64,000 nucleotides of DNA from Acidobacteriota bacterium (GTDB taxonomy: Bacteria > Acidobacteriota > Blastocatellia > UBA7656): positions 30,402 through 94,401 of the forward strand of contig JBBPIG010000001.1 in NCBI GenBank assembly GCA_038040445.1. Direction: 5' to 3'. The notes under the pieces are model-generated. The model was given only the letters and a program-made list of their open reading frames with translations. It was not told where the DNA came from and did not search any database. Positions within the stretch are counted from its first letter, which is position 1; every line of letters starts with the position of its first letter. Both the position numbers and the translations under genes were made by a program. This document shows, piece after piece, positions 35,877 through 48,093 of this stretch.

Positions 35877-36338
35877 ATGATGGCGACTCTGATGAGCATA
35901 CTGCTTTCGGGATTGGTTGTCGTCGGCGGACAGCAGGGTACTGGGTCGCAGGTGAAAGACGTGCCGATCGCGCCATCGCAGCCAAGCGTTCAACTGCCGG
36001 CCGAGCTTGCCAGGGTGTTGACCGACTACGAAGGCGCGTGGCGCAGCCGCAATGCGAATGCACTCGCTCTTCTATTTGCCGAGGATGGGTTCGTGCTGCC
36101 GAACGGCTCCTTACCCGTTAGAGGTCGAGCGGAGGTTGAGCGCTTCTACACCGGCAAGGGTGGGCCGCTATCACTCCGAGCAATCGCCTTTGCTGCTGAG
36201 GGTAAAGTCGGATACATCATCGGAGGCTTTGCGCGCCAGAAGGGCGAACCTGATATCGGTAAATTCACCCTCACGCTACGCAAAGGAACTGACGGGCGAT
36301 GGCTAATCGTTTCGGATATGGACAGCTCAAACCGTTAG
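35877..36338 (+). CDS. Secreted DUF4440/SnoaL-like (NTF2-fold) protein
   Basis: 153 residues. A short hydrophobic N-terminus (MSILLSGLVVVGG) is followed by the NTF2-like core: LTDYEGAWRSRNANALALLF, AEDGFVLPNGSLPVRGRAEV, RAIAFAAEGKVGYIIGGFA and GRWLIVSDMDSSN. Such proteins bind small ligands or act as simple enzymes; the role here is unknown. GGGAGGG at 35863-35869 supports ATG 35877. It faces the permease genes convergently. Confidence 0.82.
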   Translation: MMATLMSILLSGLVVVGGQQGTGSQVKDVPIAPSQPSVQLPAELARVLTDYEGAWRSRNANALALLFAEDGFVLPNGSLPVRGRAEVERFYTGKGGPLSLRAIAFAAEGKVGYIIGGFARQKGEPDIGKFTLTLRKGTDGRWLIVSDMDSSNR

Positions 36339-36392
36339 CGGAAGTGACGATGATTTGCGGTTACTCGGGCGATGAGTCGGACCTCACGGCTG

Positions 36393-37634
36393 TTACTCAT
36401 ACCTGAGCGCGTCAATCGGGTCCAACCGAGCGGCCTTCATTGCGGGCCACATCCCGAACACCAATCCAATGCCGCACGAAACTGTTATCCCTGCGATTGG
36501 CGCCCACGCCGGCACGTGTACTGGCAGAATCAGGTTTACAAGCAGGCTCAGCCCCCAGCCGATCGCGATTCCAAGCAATCCGCCCGAGCCGGTCAGCGAA
36601 ATCGCTTCAATCAAAAACTGACGCATTATGTCGCGACGCCGGGCGCCAATCGCTTTCCGAACGCCGATCTCTTTCGTTCGCTCGGTGACTGAAACCAGCA
36701 TGATGTTCATCACTCCTATGCCGCCGATCAACAACCCCACGCTCGAGATCGCAAACATCAGGATCGCGATGCCGCCGGTGATCTGATGAAACTGCTCGGT
36801 GATCGCGTCGGGAGTCGAGAGGCCGAAGTTGTCCTTCGCGTCATAGGCAACGCCACGCCGGCGCCGCAGCAGCGATCTTATCTCGTCCTCCGCCTGAGCA
36901 AGCTTTCCTTCTTCGGCCTGCGCCATCACGAAGTGGTCTTTTTCGGCGGGGAACATCTTCTTCATCGATTCATACGGAAGGTACACGGCGCGATTTTGAT
37001 TGCCCCCATCGTTATCCCCCATGAAGAAGCTGTCCACCTTTTGAATGACCCCGATCACCGTGAAGGGTTTCTCGTTGACCAGGATCTCCTTGCCGAGCGC
37101 GCGAAGATTGGGAAAGAACTTGTCGGCGATGTCCGCTCCAATTACGCACACGTCTGCGCGGTGTTGGTTTTCGGTTTCCGTGAAGTAGCGCCCCTCGGCA
37201 ATGTGCACCGAGGACATTCGCTCGTAGTCCGTCGTCGTTCCCTGCACCTGGGTGACGTACAGCTCCTGGTCTTGATAGCGAACCTTCAACACATCGTCTG
37301 GGCTCAGGAAGGGAGCTACGTATTTGACTGCCGGACACTGGTCTTTGATGGCCATCGCGTCTTCGTAGCTGATCGGTTTGCGCATGCGCTCTTCGGGGGT
37401 GAGCCTCCCGGTATGAATGCCCGGTTCGAATTTGTAGATGAAAACAGTGTTGGTGCCGAAGGACTCGATGTCCTGCTTGAATTGCTGGTCGAGTCCCGAG
37501 ATAAACGAGGCGATTACCATCACGGTGACCGTGCCTATAACAACGCCGAGCACGGTGAGGAACGACCGAAACTTGTGCGCGCGCAGAGTTGCCAGCGCCA
37601 TCCAGAAGCTTTCTCTTGTATCTTGTTTGCTCAT
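36393..37634 (-). CDS. MacB/FtsX-type ABC transporter permease
   Basis: 413 residues. One N-terminal helix (FLTVLGVVIGTVTVMVIASF), a periplasmic MacB_PCD domain (QGTTTDYERMSSVHIAEGRY, VCVIGADIADKFFPN) and three C-terminal helices with the FtsX motif SVTERTKEIGVRKAIGARR. The end is AARLDPIDALRYE. The family exports lipoproteins, peptides or drugs, or transmits mechanical force, with a separate ATPase. None is encoded nearby. It lies downstream of the paralogue at 37753-38973, separated by an AT-rich repeat. Confidence 0.92.
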   Translation of the reverse strand: MSKQDTRESFWMALATLRAHKFRSFLTVLGVVIGTVTVMVIASFISGLDQQFKQDIESFGTNTVFIYKFEPGIHTGRLTPEERMRKPISYEDAMAIKDQCPAVKYVAPFLSPDDVLKVRYQDQELYVTQVQGTTTDYERMSSVHIAEGRYFTETENQHRADVCVIGADIADKFFPNLRALGKEILVNEKPFTVIGVIQKVDSFFMGDNDGGNQNRAVYLPYESMKKMFPAEKDHFVMAQAEEGKLAQAEDEIRSLLRRRRGVAYDAKDNFGLSTPDAITEQFHQITGGIAILMFAISSVGLLIGGIGVMNIMLVSVTERTKEIGVRKAIGARRRDIMRQFLIEAISLTGSGGLLGIAIGWGLSLLVNLILPVHVPAWAPIAGITVSCGIGLVFGMWPAMKAARLDPIDALRYE

Positions 37635-37654
37635 GCTTCCAACCTAATCCCGCC

Positions 37655-37748
37655 AGCCAATCGCAAATTGCAAATTGCAAATTTGAGAACGAATCCGGCG
37701 AGCCCGCAATTTGAAATTTTCAATTTGCACTTTTCAATTTTCAATTCC
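37655..37748. repeat. CAAATTGCAAATTGC / CAATTTTCAATTTGC fold-back repeat
   Basis: The left arm is about 37664-37690 (GCAAATTGCAAATTGCAAATT) and the right arm about 37708-37746 (GCAATTTGAAATTTTCAATTTG). It fills the gap between the two minus-strand permease genes. It is the same AT-rich family as 11915-11970 and 60242-60343. Confidence 0.88.
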
Positions 37749-37752
37749 CGCG

Positions 37753-38973
37753 TTAGTCCGCCCGAAGCGCCTCAATCGGATCGAGCTTCGCGGCTTTCCA
37801 CGCCGGATAGATTCCGAAGAACAAACCGATGCTCGCCGAGACGGTCAGCGCGACGAACGTCCACAAGATCGGCAGAGAAGTCGGGAGATCAAAAAGAACG
37901 GTCGCCAGTTTTCCGAGACCGTACGCGATCGCGACGCCGATGCACCCCCCGAGCAATGAAAGCACCGTGGACTCGGACAAGAATTGACGGACGATGTCGG
38001 TTCGTCGCGCGCCCAGCGATTTTCGAATTCCGATCTCACGCGTCCGCTCGGTCACTGAGACGAGCATGATGTTCATAATCACGATGCCGCCGACGACCAG
38101 CGATATTGAAGTCACGCCTATCGCGACGATAGAGATCGTGCCGAAGATCTGCTCGCGCAGTTTGTTGAGCGCATCCGAAGTCACGATGCCGAAGTTGTCC
38201 GGGTCGTTGTAGTTCAGATGCCTCCGCGAGCGCATCACCACCCTTACCTCGTCCTGCGCTTTCTCCAGAGCTTCCGGGCCGATTGCTTGTACTCTGATCC
38301 CGATTGAGCCGCGCGAGCCGTAGATGCTCTGATAAGTCGTGATCGGCATGATGACGAAGTTGTCTCGCGGGTTTCCGAATACGGTCCCGACCTCTTGCGC
38401 GACGCCTACGATGCGGAAGGGCAGGCCTTCGATCTTAATTTCCTTATCGATCGGATCGACGCTGGGGAAGAGCTGGTTGGCAACGCCATAACCGATGAAG
38501 CAGGTATTTTTTGAGTGCTCTTCCTCGGTAGGAATTATGTATCGGCCCTGATCGACCTTGATCGAATCGATATCGACCATGTTCGCGCTCACGCCGAGAA
38601 GCTCAATGTCTTCAAGAAGGCGAGTGTCGCGTTTGATGCTTCCGCGCCTGCGCATCGTCGCAGCCGCGTCTTTGACGTAGGTCGGGTGTTCCTTGATGGC
38701 GCGCAGATCATCGAGCTTGATGTCTTTATTCTTCTTGCTTCGTTCGATCCACTCTTCCAGGCTGGTGACGATGCCCATTTTGTTAACGACGAAGGCGTTG
38801 GACCCCATGTCGGCGATCTTATCGTTGAAATACTTATTGAAGCCTTCCACCAGCGAGACGACGACGATGACCGTCGCCACGCCGAAGATGATCCCCAGCA
38901 GAGTGAGAAACGAGCGAAGCTTATGCGCGAGAATCGCGCTGAGAGCCAATGATACGGACTCAAAGAATTTCAT
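37753..38973 (-). CDS. MacB/FtsX-type ABC transporter permease, paralogue
   Basis: 406 residues with the same plan as its neighbour: KLRSFLTLLGIIFGVATVIV at the start, a periplasmic domain (QGRYIIPTEEEHSKNTCFIG, RIVGVAQEVGTVFG) and three C-terminal helices carrying SVTERTREIGIRKSLGARR, ending AAKLDPIEALRAD. The pair may form a heterodimer. No ATPase or HlyD-like adaptor lies up- or downstream in the window. Confidence 0.92.
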   Translation of the reverse strand: MKFFESVSLALSAILAHKLRSFLTLLGIIFGVATVIVVVSLVEGFNKYFNDKIADMGSNAFVVNKMGIVTSLEEWIERSKKNKDIKLDDLRAIKEHPTYVKDAAATMRRRGSIKRDTRLLEDIELLGVSANMVDIDSIKVDQGRYIIPTEEEHSKNTCFIGYGVANQLFPSVDPIDKEIKIEGLPFRIVGVAQEVGTVFGNPRDNFVIMPITTYQSIYGSRGSIGIRVQAIGPEALEKAQDEVRVVMRSRRHLNYNDPDNFGIVTSDALNKLREQIFGTISIVAIGVTSISLVVGGIVIMNIMLVSVTERTREIGIRKSLGARRTDIVRQFLSESTVLSLLGGCIGVAIAYGLGKLATVLFDLPTSLPILWTFVALTVSASIGLFFGIYPAWKAAKLDPIEALRAD

Positions 38974-39344
38974 AAGATGATTCCCAGTATGTTTTCGAGG
39001 ATTGTCCCCAAGTGACTAGAACGAGATTTCTCAGCATAAGTTCAAGCCTTCTACCTTTGATGATGCACATAAGTCTATACGCACGCTCGCTTGCGCGAAG
39101 GTGCATGACACTCATGTTTGAAACGCAGCAACCGCGGTCTTCATTAACAAGTGAACCGCGCGGGTCACTAACCCGACTGGGAAACGCTCAGGTTAGCACA
39201 AGCGTCCTGCCACGATCCGTAGACGTTCAGCTTGACCGGTGGCTCGCGGGGCGATAGCCTTGCGCGCAGAAGCGTCTCCGGTTGGTTTTGACGGCACGGC
39301 CTGCGCAGGGTCGAGCTGCTTGATTAGGGTTCCAGAGGTTCGCG
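38974..39344. other. Divergent intergenic region, no gene recognised
   Basis: 371 bp between the minus-strand permease pair and the plus-strand kinase gene. It must hold two divergent promoters, but I could not fix any -35/-10 pair with confidence. A short open frame (39012-39257) has no recognisable features and no good ribosome site. GCGGGTCACTAACCCG (39159-39174) is a small imperfect palindrome. Confidence 0.5.
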
Positions 39345-42300
39345 ATGTATGAAACTGAGTCGCACTATCGCGTGCTTGAGCCGCTCGGTTCTGGGGGGGC
39401 GGGACAGGTATGGAAAGCTGAAGACCTCAGGCTTAAACGTATAGTTGCCATCAAGTTCCTCGCGCCTGGTCTTGCGCGGGACGAACAAGCCAGAGCGCGA
39501 TTGCGGAGCGAAGCTCAAATGGCGGCGGCGCTCACCCATCCGAACGTTGCTACCGTCTACGAGCTTGGCGAGGCCGGCGATCAGCTTTACATCGTCATGG
39601 AGTGCGTGGATGGCGAGACCTTGAAATCAAGAATCGGGCGCGGCCCGTTCGACCTGAAGCAGTCGCTCGAAATCGCGGCGGAAGTTGGCGAAGCGTTAAA
39701 AGCTGCGCACGCTCGTGGGTTGCTTCATTGCGATATCAAGAGCTCGAACATAATGATCACGCCGGATGGACTGGTCAAAGTCCTGGATTTCGGACTGGCC
39801 AAAGTTGCATCCGTAACCATGCCCAGCACGTCGGCCAGTCCGTCGCACGATGGTTTCCAGACGCGCGAGCTACGTGTTGAGAGCGGAGACTTCAGCGGGA
39901 AGGAGTGGCTGAAGTCCGCTTCGGTGATCTCAGGCACTCTCGGGAATATGTCACCCGAGCAAGTTCGAGGTGAAGCGCTTGACTGCCGCACTGACATTTT
40001 CTCGCTGGGCGCGGTGCTGTACGAGATGTTGACCGCCAGATCGCCGTTCGACGGCCACAGGGCGGTTGAGATTCTTCAGTCGGTTTTGAATGATGAGGCG
40101 GCGCCCCTAAGCGCATTCCGCGACGATGTGCCGCTGGAACTGGAGGGCGTCGTTAGGAGAGCGCTTGCGAAACGTCGCGATGAGCGCTACGCGAATGTAG
40201 AAAACCTGATCGCCGATCTGCGCGGTTTAAGAGATCAGCTTGAAAACAAATCGGCACGCGAGGCGCGATTCGTTATCGACCAGGGGTCGGGAAACACGCT
40301 TGATGATTCGGCGTCTATCGACCTCGATCGATTCTCGTCATTGCGAGCAGGCGCGCTACGTAAGCGAGGATGGTTGCTGTTGGCTGGCGCTTTAGCGGCT
40401 TCGATAGCGGTGTGGGATGTTATCGCTCTTCAACCGCATGGATTGGAATGGGCAATAGCAGCCGGTCTGCTCGCGATCGCCGCGGCGTGCGCGTTGGGTT
40501 ACGGCGCCGCTCGGCCGAGAGCATCAAGGACTCTGAACCCGATGCGGAGCGGGGCCGCGTTTCGAGGCTTGCTACCCTTTCAAGAAGCCGATCGCGATCG
40601 ATTCTACGGAAGAGAGACGGACACGGCGGCGCTCTTTGAAATGATTCGCCACGGTGACTTTCGCTTCGGCGTGCTTTTCGGGGAATCCGGTTGCGGCAAG
40701 ACGTCGCTGCTCAGAGCGGGGTTGCTGCCGAAGCTATGGGAGGAAGGCTGTGTCCCCGTCTACTGCCGCTCGTACAAAGACCCGCTCGCGGCTGCGCTGG
40801 AAGAATGCCGCAAGCGCAGCCACGTGAAAGCTATCGAAGGCGAGCCTCCCAAGGAATACTTGGCGCGAGCGGCGCGAGAGCTCGGCGCAACAATTGTCAT
40901 CGTCTGCGATCAGTTCGAAGAGTTCTTCATCAACCACAAATCAAGCGAGGAGCGAGAGCCGTTCCTTTCATTCATCGCCGCCTGTCACGACGCGGACGAC
41001 ATTGCCGTCAAGTTCCTTGTTTCGATGCGCAGCGACTTTCTCTACCTGATCAGCTCGGAGCTTAGCGGCCGGATTGCCGAGCCTCTGATCAGTTCGCGGC
41101 TCTTTCACCTTCGCAACTTCGACGAGGCACAAGCAAACGAGATCATCGAGAAATCAGCTCGGCGGGCGGGACTGCCCTTTGAAGATGGGCTGAGCCGTCA
41201 GGTCGCAGGCGATCTGGCAAGCGGAGATGTTGTCTCTCCTTCTGAACTGCAAATCGTCGGTGAGCAATTGCAGAGCAAGCGCATCTATACGGTTCTAGGT
41301 TATCGGCGAGCCGGCGGTAAAGAACCCTTGGTGCACAGTTTTCTCGAAGATGTCATTCAGGCATCCGGTGACGCCGAAACAGCGCGACTGCTGTTGCGCA
41401 GCCTCATCTCCGACGAGAACACCAGGCTCACGCTGACCGTTGACGACATAGCCAAACGAACCCAGCGTAGCAACGCTTTGGCGGAGCGCTTGTTGAATAT
41501 CTTCGTCGAGGCGCGGCTGATCCGTGAGATTCAGGAAGACGAGCCGTGGCGATACGAGTTGATGCACGAGTACCTCATCGAGAGGATCAACCAGGTGACC
41601 GGGAAGGTGATGGATGCGACGCAGCGTGCGAACCGGCTGCTCAAACAGTACGCGTCGAACCATTCGGTAGACGGAAAGACTCGCATCCCAATCAACAGGC
41701 TCTGGTTTATCCGGCGTTACTCGGACGTTGCACGCGGAGAACGCGAGCGAGAGCTGATAAAGAAGAGCCTTCGATGGGGCCTTATGAAGGCAGGGGTGCT
41801 GACGTTGCTTTTGGTTATGGGAGCGACAATAGCAGCAGCGGCGCTGTCGGTGAATGAAGAGTGGGAAGGCGTTAGGCTCAGTGACGGGCACACGGCGGCG
41901 GCGCGCAAAGCGGCCTTCTCGCCCGACGGACGGTTGCTTGTTACGTGCGGTGAAGATGGGAGAATCATCGTCTGGGATTTCGCGCGAAGGGAACGACTGG
42001 CTACGTTCAACGACAACGGCGGCTGGGTCAGCTCGGTCGCTTTTTCGCCGGACGGGAAGTGGTTCGCAACGCCAGGCGCCAATCAAACGGTGACAGTCTG
42101 GGATGCCAAGCGGCTTGAAATAGCGGTAGTGCTGGAAGGTCATCGCTCTAGGGTCAACGTCGTTGTCTTCTCGCCGGACGGAGGGTTGCTGGGTTCGATT
42201 TCTGGGGGCGACGATGGAAAGACGCTTGTCTGGGACACGGCTCGATGGGAAAAGGCCTATGAGTTGCCGCGCAATGCGATGTGGGCGGACCTCGTTGTCT

Positions 42301-43658
42301 CACCTGACGGACGCCGCATACTAATTTGCAATCAAGTATGGGACCTGCAAACGGCAAGCGTGACTGGGGCGCTGGATCCCGAAACGAACTTTGCTGCTTT
42401 TTCACCGGACGGCCGCCGGTTGGTCGGAATCGGCAGCAGCGGCACTGTCTCCTTCTTTGACGTCGAACGGTTTTGGGAGAAATCTCAGTTTCGAGTCTTA
42501 AGCAGCCAGCGGGTACACAGCTATCACGGGCGCGCGGTGGCCTTCTCTCCAGATGGAAAACTAGCGGCGTCCGGCGCCGAAGACATAGTCTTGTGGGATG
42601 CAGCGACTCAGAAGAAGCTTGTGCGGCTAAAGCATTCCGCGCAGGTGTGGAGCGTTGCGTTTTCACCTGACGGGCGATGGTTGGTTTCAACTCATGACGA
42701 TGGCTCCGTCCTGGTCTGGGATGTATCGGAACGTGAGCTTGCAGCAAGCTTTGACGGCCACAGCGCCTCGGTTCACTCGGTCGCCTTTTCGCCGGACGGG
42801 AAGCGGCTCGCTTCCGCGGGCGAAGACCGATCGGTGATTGTCTGGGACACAGAGCGCGGTGAGAAACAGGCAGTCTTGATTGGCGACGCAAACCGGATCA
42901 CGTCTGTCGCCTTCTCGCGTGATGGGGAGCGCCTTGCGTCGTCGGATATGGACGCCAACATCATTCTCTGGGATTTGGACGGGCGCAAACCAGAGAGGAC
43001 GCATGGGTACACTGGTGTTGGATCAAACGCAAGCTCCTATTGCGTAGCGTTTTCGCCGGACGGCCGCTTCCTGGCAAGCACAAATGCTGTATACGACTGC
43101 CGCGATGGCCGGCAAGTCGTTGATCTGGAGGCGATGAGGCGTACTTATCCAGGCGCAATGGGTGAAGCCTACGGGGCTGCGTTTTCGCCGGATGGCAAAC
43201 TGCTGGCGTGTGCTACTGATAACGGCGCTTTGACCTTATGGGAAACGGAACAATGGCAACTGGTTGATAAGGTCCAGCTCTCCAGCACGCCGCTCATCAG
43301 CGTTGGCTTTGCTCCCGACGGCAAAGGACTTGTTACAGGAGACGACGATGGAGTGGTGCGCCTTTGGTATCTGAACCCGCTGCGTCTAATGGCCGTACTC
43401 GGCCGGCACTCGGCGCGGATCAAGTCAGTGTGCTTTTCTCCAGAAGGCAGTGAAGTGGCATCGGCCGGCGACGATCAGACAATCTGTCTGTGGAATGTGA
43501 GGCGACGGACGCTCCTCACTCGGATAGGCACGCACGCCGTGTCTGTGTTGTCCGTCGCCTTCTCCCCTGACGGGAAGCAAATCGCCTGCGGCGAGCATGA
43601 CAAATCGGTCCGCGTATACACTCGCCACCGCTCGCTTTGGGGATACAGACTGAATTGA
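39345..43658 (+). CDS. Ser/Thr kinase - STAND ATPase - WD40 repeat membrane protein
   Basis: 1437 residues. The Hanks kinase (about 8-290) has [31 protein letters not shown] (HCD instead of HRD), DFGLAKV and [20 protein letters not shown]. Two helices (about 339-388) are followed by a STAND ATPase ([20 protein letters not shown], Walker [10 protein letters not shown] near 446, [11 protein letters not shown], then arginine-rich helices to about 780). A third helix ([17 protein letters not shown], about 818-834) precedes about 14 WD40 repeats ([17 protein letters not shown] type). The topology implies kinase and STAND in the cytoplasm and the propeller outside. The next gene, a sigma-54 activator, starts six bases after the stop and is a likely partner. 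The signal sensed is unknown. Confidence 0.95.
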   Translation: MYETESHYRVLEPLGSGGAGQVWKAEDLRLKRIVAIKFLAPGLARDEQARARLRSEAQMAAALTHPNVATVYELGEAGDQLYIVMECVDGETLKSRIGRGPFDLKQSLEIAAEVGEALKAAHARGLLHCDIKSSNIMITPDGLVKVLDFGLAKVASVTMPSTSASPSHDGFQTRELRVESGDFSGKEWLKSASVISGTLGNMSPEQVRGEALDCRTDIFSLGAVLYEMLTARSPFDGHRAVEILQSVLNDEAAPLSAFRDDVPLELEGVVRRALAKRRDERYANVENLIADLRGLRDQLENKSAREARFVIDQGSGNTLDDSASIDLDRFSSLRAGALRKRGWLLLAGALAASIAVWDVIALQPHGLEWAIAAGLLAIAAACALGYGAARPRASRTLNPMRSGAAFRGLLPFQEADRDRFYGRETDTAALFEMIRHGDFRFGVLFGESGCGKTSLLRAGLLPKLWEEGCVPVYCRSYKDPLAAALEECRKRSHVKAIEGEPPKEYLARAARELGATIVIVCDQFEEFFINHKSSEEREPFLSFIAACHDADDIAVKFLVSMRSDFLYLISSELSGRIAEPLISSRLFHLRNFDEAQANEIIEKSARRAGLPFEDGLSRQVAGDLASGDVVSPSELQIVGEQLQSKRIYTVLGYRRAGGKEPLVHSFLEDVIQASGDAETARLLLRSLISDENTRLTLTVDDIAKRTQRSNALAERLLNIFVEARLIREIQEDEPWRYELMHEYLIERINQVTGKVMDATQRANRLLKQYASNHSVDGKTRIPINRLWFIRRYSDVARGERERELIKKSLRWGLMKAGVLTLLLVMGATIAAAALSVNEEWEGVRLSDGHTAAARKAAFSPDGRLLVTCGEDGRIIVWDFARRERLATFNDNGGWVSSVAFSPDGKWFATPGANQTVTVWDAKRLEIAVVLEGHRSRVNVVVFSPDGGLLGSISGGDDGKTLVWDTARWEKAYELPRNAMWADLVVSPDGRRILICNQVWDLQTASVTGALDPETNFAAFSPDGRRLVGIGSSGTVSFFDVERFWEKSQFRVLSSQRVHSYHGRAVAFSPDGKLAASGAEDIVLWDAATQKKLVRLKHSAQVWSVAFSPDGRWLVSTHDDGSVLVWDVSERELAASFDGHSASVHSVAFSPDGKRLASAGEDRSVIVWDTERGEKQAVLIGDANRITSVAFSRDGERLASSDMDANIILWDLDGRKPERTHGYTGVGSNASSYCVAFSPDGRFLASTNAVYDCRDGRQVVDLEAMRRTYPGAMGEAYGAAFSPDGKLLACATDNGALTLWETEQWQLVDKVQLSSTPLISVGFAPDGKGLVTGDDDGVVRLWYLNPLRLMAVLGRHSARIKSVCFSPEGSEVASAGDDQTICLWNVRRRTLLTRIGTHAVSVLSVAFSPDGKQIACGEHDKSVRVYTRHRSLWGYRLN

Positions 43659-43663
43659 ATCTC

Positions 43664-45466
<1,803 letters not shown>

Positions 45467-45835
45467 GAGCCTTATGAACCTGCCCGTAGCCAGGCTGGCT
45501 ACAGCGATGCGCATTTGCGCGCGCCCGTCAGCCGCCCAGCAATCCCCGATACGTTAACAATAAATCCTTTTTCCGATTTGAATCGCGCTCGACGTGTGTA
45601 GCTGATAGGGCTACAACGGAACCGTGTTCGAGTTTGGACCAACTCCCGATAAATACCCTTCCACGCCGTGAGGATAGCAGCCTCCAGCTCGCACAATCGG
45701 GCTCGCGGCATTGCACTTGCGGACTCGATTGCCGGGCCTACGGGGAATACCAGGCAATCTCCGAGAAGAAGCCAGCACGCCGAGACCTATGAGAGCGATG
45801 CATTCCCAGTTGGTTCATGAAAGGAGAAGAGAATC
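45467..45835. other. Intergenic region, no gene recognised
   Basis: 369 bp before the beta-helix gene. I saw no gene with support on either strand; short minus-strand frames (45499-45716) look random. I searched by eye for a -24/-12 (GG-N10-GC) promoter that the preceding activator could use and found no good match. AAAGGAG near 45819 is the ribosome site of the next gene. Confidence 0.5.
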
Positions 45836-48070
45836 ATGCTGACCCGGCATTTTCGGAGCAGGACGACCGTGCTGTTCCTCATCGCTGCGATTCCTTTGTT
45901 GGTCTTTGCATACCCGGCTCAATCGAGCGCGCCGGATATTCTTGTCACGACTACTTCAGATTTGTTGGATTTTGGTGGTGCCCAGCAAGTCGCGGATTTG
46001 CCTGGCCCAGATGGGCTGGTCTCGTTGCGAGAAGCGATCATTGCCGCGAATAACAGACCCGGACCTGAGCTGATCGGATTCAACATTCCAACCAGCGATG
46101 CAGGGTTTGGCGGCGCAGTCTTCACGATCGCGCCATTATCTGTGCTGCCGCCACTGTCCGGCGGCGGGACCACGATAGATGGAACAACTCAGACGGCCTT
46201 TACAGGGAACAGCAACCCCGCCGGACCGGAGATAGTAATCACGGGTAGCTCCGAGAGTACTGCGTCCGATGGGTTGTTTATCAGCTCAGCCAACAATGTT
46301 ATTCGAGGTCTCGTGATCAACAGTTTTCCGGGGACACCCGGTGGCACAGGTAACGGGATCGTGATCTATGGTCCGCAATCGAGTGGTAATGTTGTTTCCG
46401 GGTGCTTCGTGGGGATTGACGCGACCGGCACTTCCATCGCGGGAAATGCTAGCAACGGCATATTTATCATCGACGGAGCCACGAACAATCGAGTGGGAGG
46501 ATTGACTCCGAGCGAGCGAAATGTCGTGTCCGGGAACGGTCTCGATGGTATAAGCATGCACTCGGGGGCGAACCCCGGGGCGAATCAGAATGTAGTTCAG
46601 GGCAATTTCGTTGGCACCGATGTTACAGGAACAATCGCTCTGGGCAACGCGCGGGATGGTGTAGACACTGAGACCGCGTTCAATACAATCGGTGGCCCGG
46701 ATCCTGCCGCCAGAAACATATGTTCCGGCAACCTCCGCATCGGCGTCTTCTTGGTGGGGGGAATCAATATCGCCGACCACAACCTGGTTCAGGGTAACTA
46801 CATCGGAATGGACGTGACGGGAACAGTGGCTCTCGGTAATCAGTTGGAGGGGGTGGGCATTGTCTCTTCAATCGGGACTAACGTGCGCAACAATGTAGTC
46901 ATCGGCAATTTGATCTCTGCCAATGCGCTGGACGGCGTAGGGATTTTTTCATCCGATGGCAATCTAATCAAGGATAACCTGATAGGAACCGACGTCAATG
47001 GGAATCCGTCATTTGGCAATGGTCATTTTGGACTTCACATAAGTGGTGGACCTGGAGATCCAGCGTCGAATGACAATCGAGTTGAAGACAACGTTATCGC
47101 CGGGAATGCTTCAGCGGGAGTTTTTATCGCTGCCGGGGTGCGCAATTCCATAAGTCGAAATCGCATTTTTTCAAACGGCGATTTGGGAATTCAGCTTAAC
47201 CCCGGGTTGACCCCCAACGATCCAGGAGACCTCGACACTGGGCCGAACGAGTTGATGAATTATCCGGTGCTCGATCGGGCCGATGCGACCCCTGTATGTC
47301 TGCTAGGTCAGGGAACGATAGATACACCGAACCCTGGGAATGTCGTAATTGAATTCTTCGCCAATCCAGTGCCGACGCCAGGTGGTGATCCTTCAGGTCA
47401 TGGCGAAGGAGCTGTCTTTCTCGGCTCAACAACTCCAAACGCATCCGGTAACTTTTGGACGACCCTGCCACCAGTATCCGCTGGGACGCTGATCACTGCC
47501 ACCGCTACAGACGCGGCCGGCAACACTTCTGAGTTTGCCGCAAACATCGTGGCGGGCGCTCCCGCGGTGAATGCTCCGGTGCTGACCGCGCTCGGCCCGG
47601 CAAGAGTCTGGATAGGCCTCAAGAACAGCGATGACGTAGGCACGAAGTTCGACGTGCTAGCCGAAGTGTTCAAGAACAGCGCTCTCATAGGCTCGGGTCA
47701 ACTCAACGGCATACCCGGCGGGAGCAGCGGATTCAATAATGCCGTGTTGCGGACGATCGACCTCGCCCTATCCGCTCCTGTGGATATTCACTCCGGCGAT
47801 AGCCTCAGTTTCAGGCTTTCGGTACGGATAGCGGTGGGAGTCTCAGGCCATAGGAGCGGCACAGCGAGGCTGTGGTTCAACGACGTGGCTGCGAACACTC
47901 GCTTCGCTGCGACGATCGGGTGCGTAACACGCGACCACTTCCTCTTGAACGGCTTCGCCTTAGGCGCCACAGCCGGAACCGGGCCGAAGAAGACGATAGA
48001 CGTGTTCGTAGACAGTGCAATTGGAGGCAATCCGTTCAAGCCGTTCGGAACCTGGAGCAAAGTGTTCTGA
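45836..48070 (+). CDS. Secreted CSLREA-type right-handed beta-helix protein
   Basis: 744 residues. A signal peptide (TTVLFLIAAIPLLVFAYPAQ) precedes the CSLREA-like start (TTSDLLDFGG, DGLVSLREAIIAANN). The body is beta-helix repeats rich in Asn/Gly (NVVSGNGLDGISMHSGAN, NLVQGNYIGMDVTGTVALGN). A C-terminal beta domain (about 575-740) has GPARVWIGLKNSDDVGTKFD. Such proteins are outside the cell or on its surface; binding or structural roles are likely. No anchoring motif is seen at the end. AAAGGAGAAG precedes ATG 45836. Confidence 0.88.
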   Translation: MLTRHFRSRTTVLFLIAAIPLLVFAYPAQSSAPDILVTTTSDLLDFGGAQQVADLPGPDGLVSLREAIIAANNRPGPELIGFNIPTSDAGFGGAVFTIAPLSVLPPLSGGGTTIDGTTQTAFTGNSNPAGPEIVITGSSESTASDGLFISSANNVIRGLVINSFPGTPGGTGNGIVIYGPQSSGNVVSGCFVGIDATGTSIAGNASNGIFIIDGATNNRVGGLTPSERNVVSGNGLDGISMHSGANPGANQNVVQGNFVGTDVTGTIALGNARDGVDTETAFNTIGGPDPAARNICSGNLRIGVFLVGGINIADHNLVQGNYIGMDVTGTVALGNQLEGVGIVSSIGTNVRNNVVIGNLISANALDGVGIFSSDGNLIKDNLIGTDVNGNPSFGNGHFGLHISGGPGDPASNDNRVEDNVIAGNASAGVFIAAGVRNSISRNRIFSNGDLGIQLNPGLTPNDPGDLDTGPNELMNYPVLDRADATPVCLLGQGTIDTPNPGNVVIEFFANPVPTPGGDPSGHGEGAVFLGSTTPNASGNFWTTLPPVSAGTLITATATDAAGNTSEFAANIVAGAPAVNAPVLTALGPARVWIGLKNSDDVGTKFDVLAEVFKNSALIGSGQLNGIPGGSSGFNNAVLRTIDLALSAPVDIHSGDSLSFRLSVRIAVGVSGHRSGTARLWFNDVAANTRFAATIGCVTRDHFLLNGFALGATAGTGPKKTIDVFVDSAIGGNPFKPFGTWSKVF

Positions 48071-48093
48071 GCGATCTACCTTCTGCGTGCGAA

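Noticed and set aside
39012-39257. Small plus-strand gene of 81 codons upstream of the kinase
   Set aside because: No ribosome site, no recognisable features and atypical composition.
45499-45716. Minus-strand small genes in the gap before the beta-helix gene
   Set aside because: Two overlapping frames with no good start signals and low-complexity-like basic peptides; probably random.
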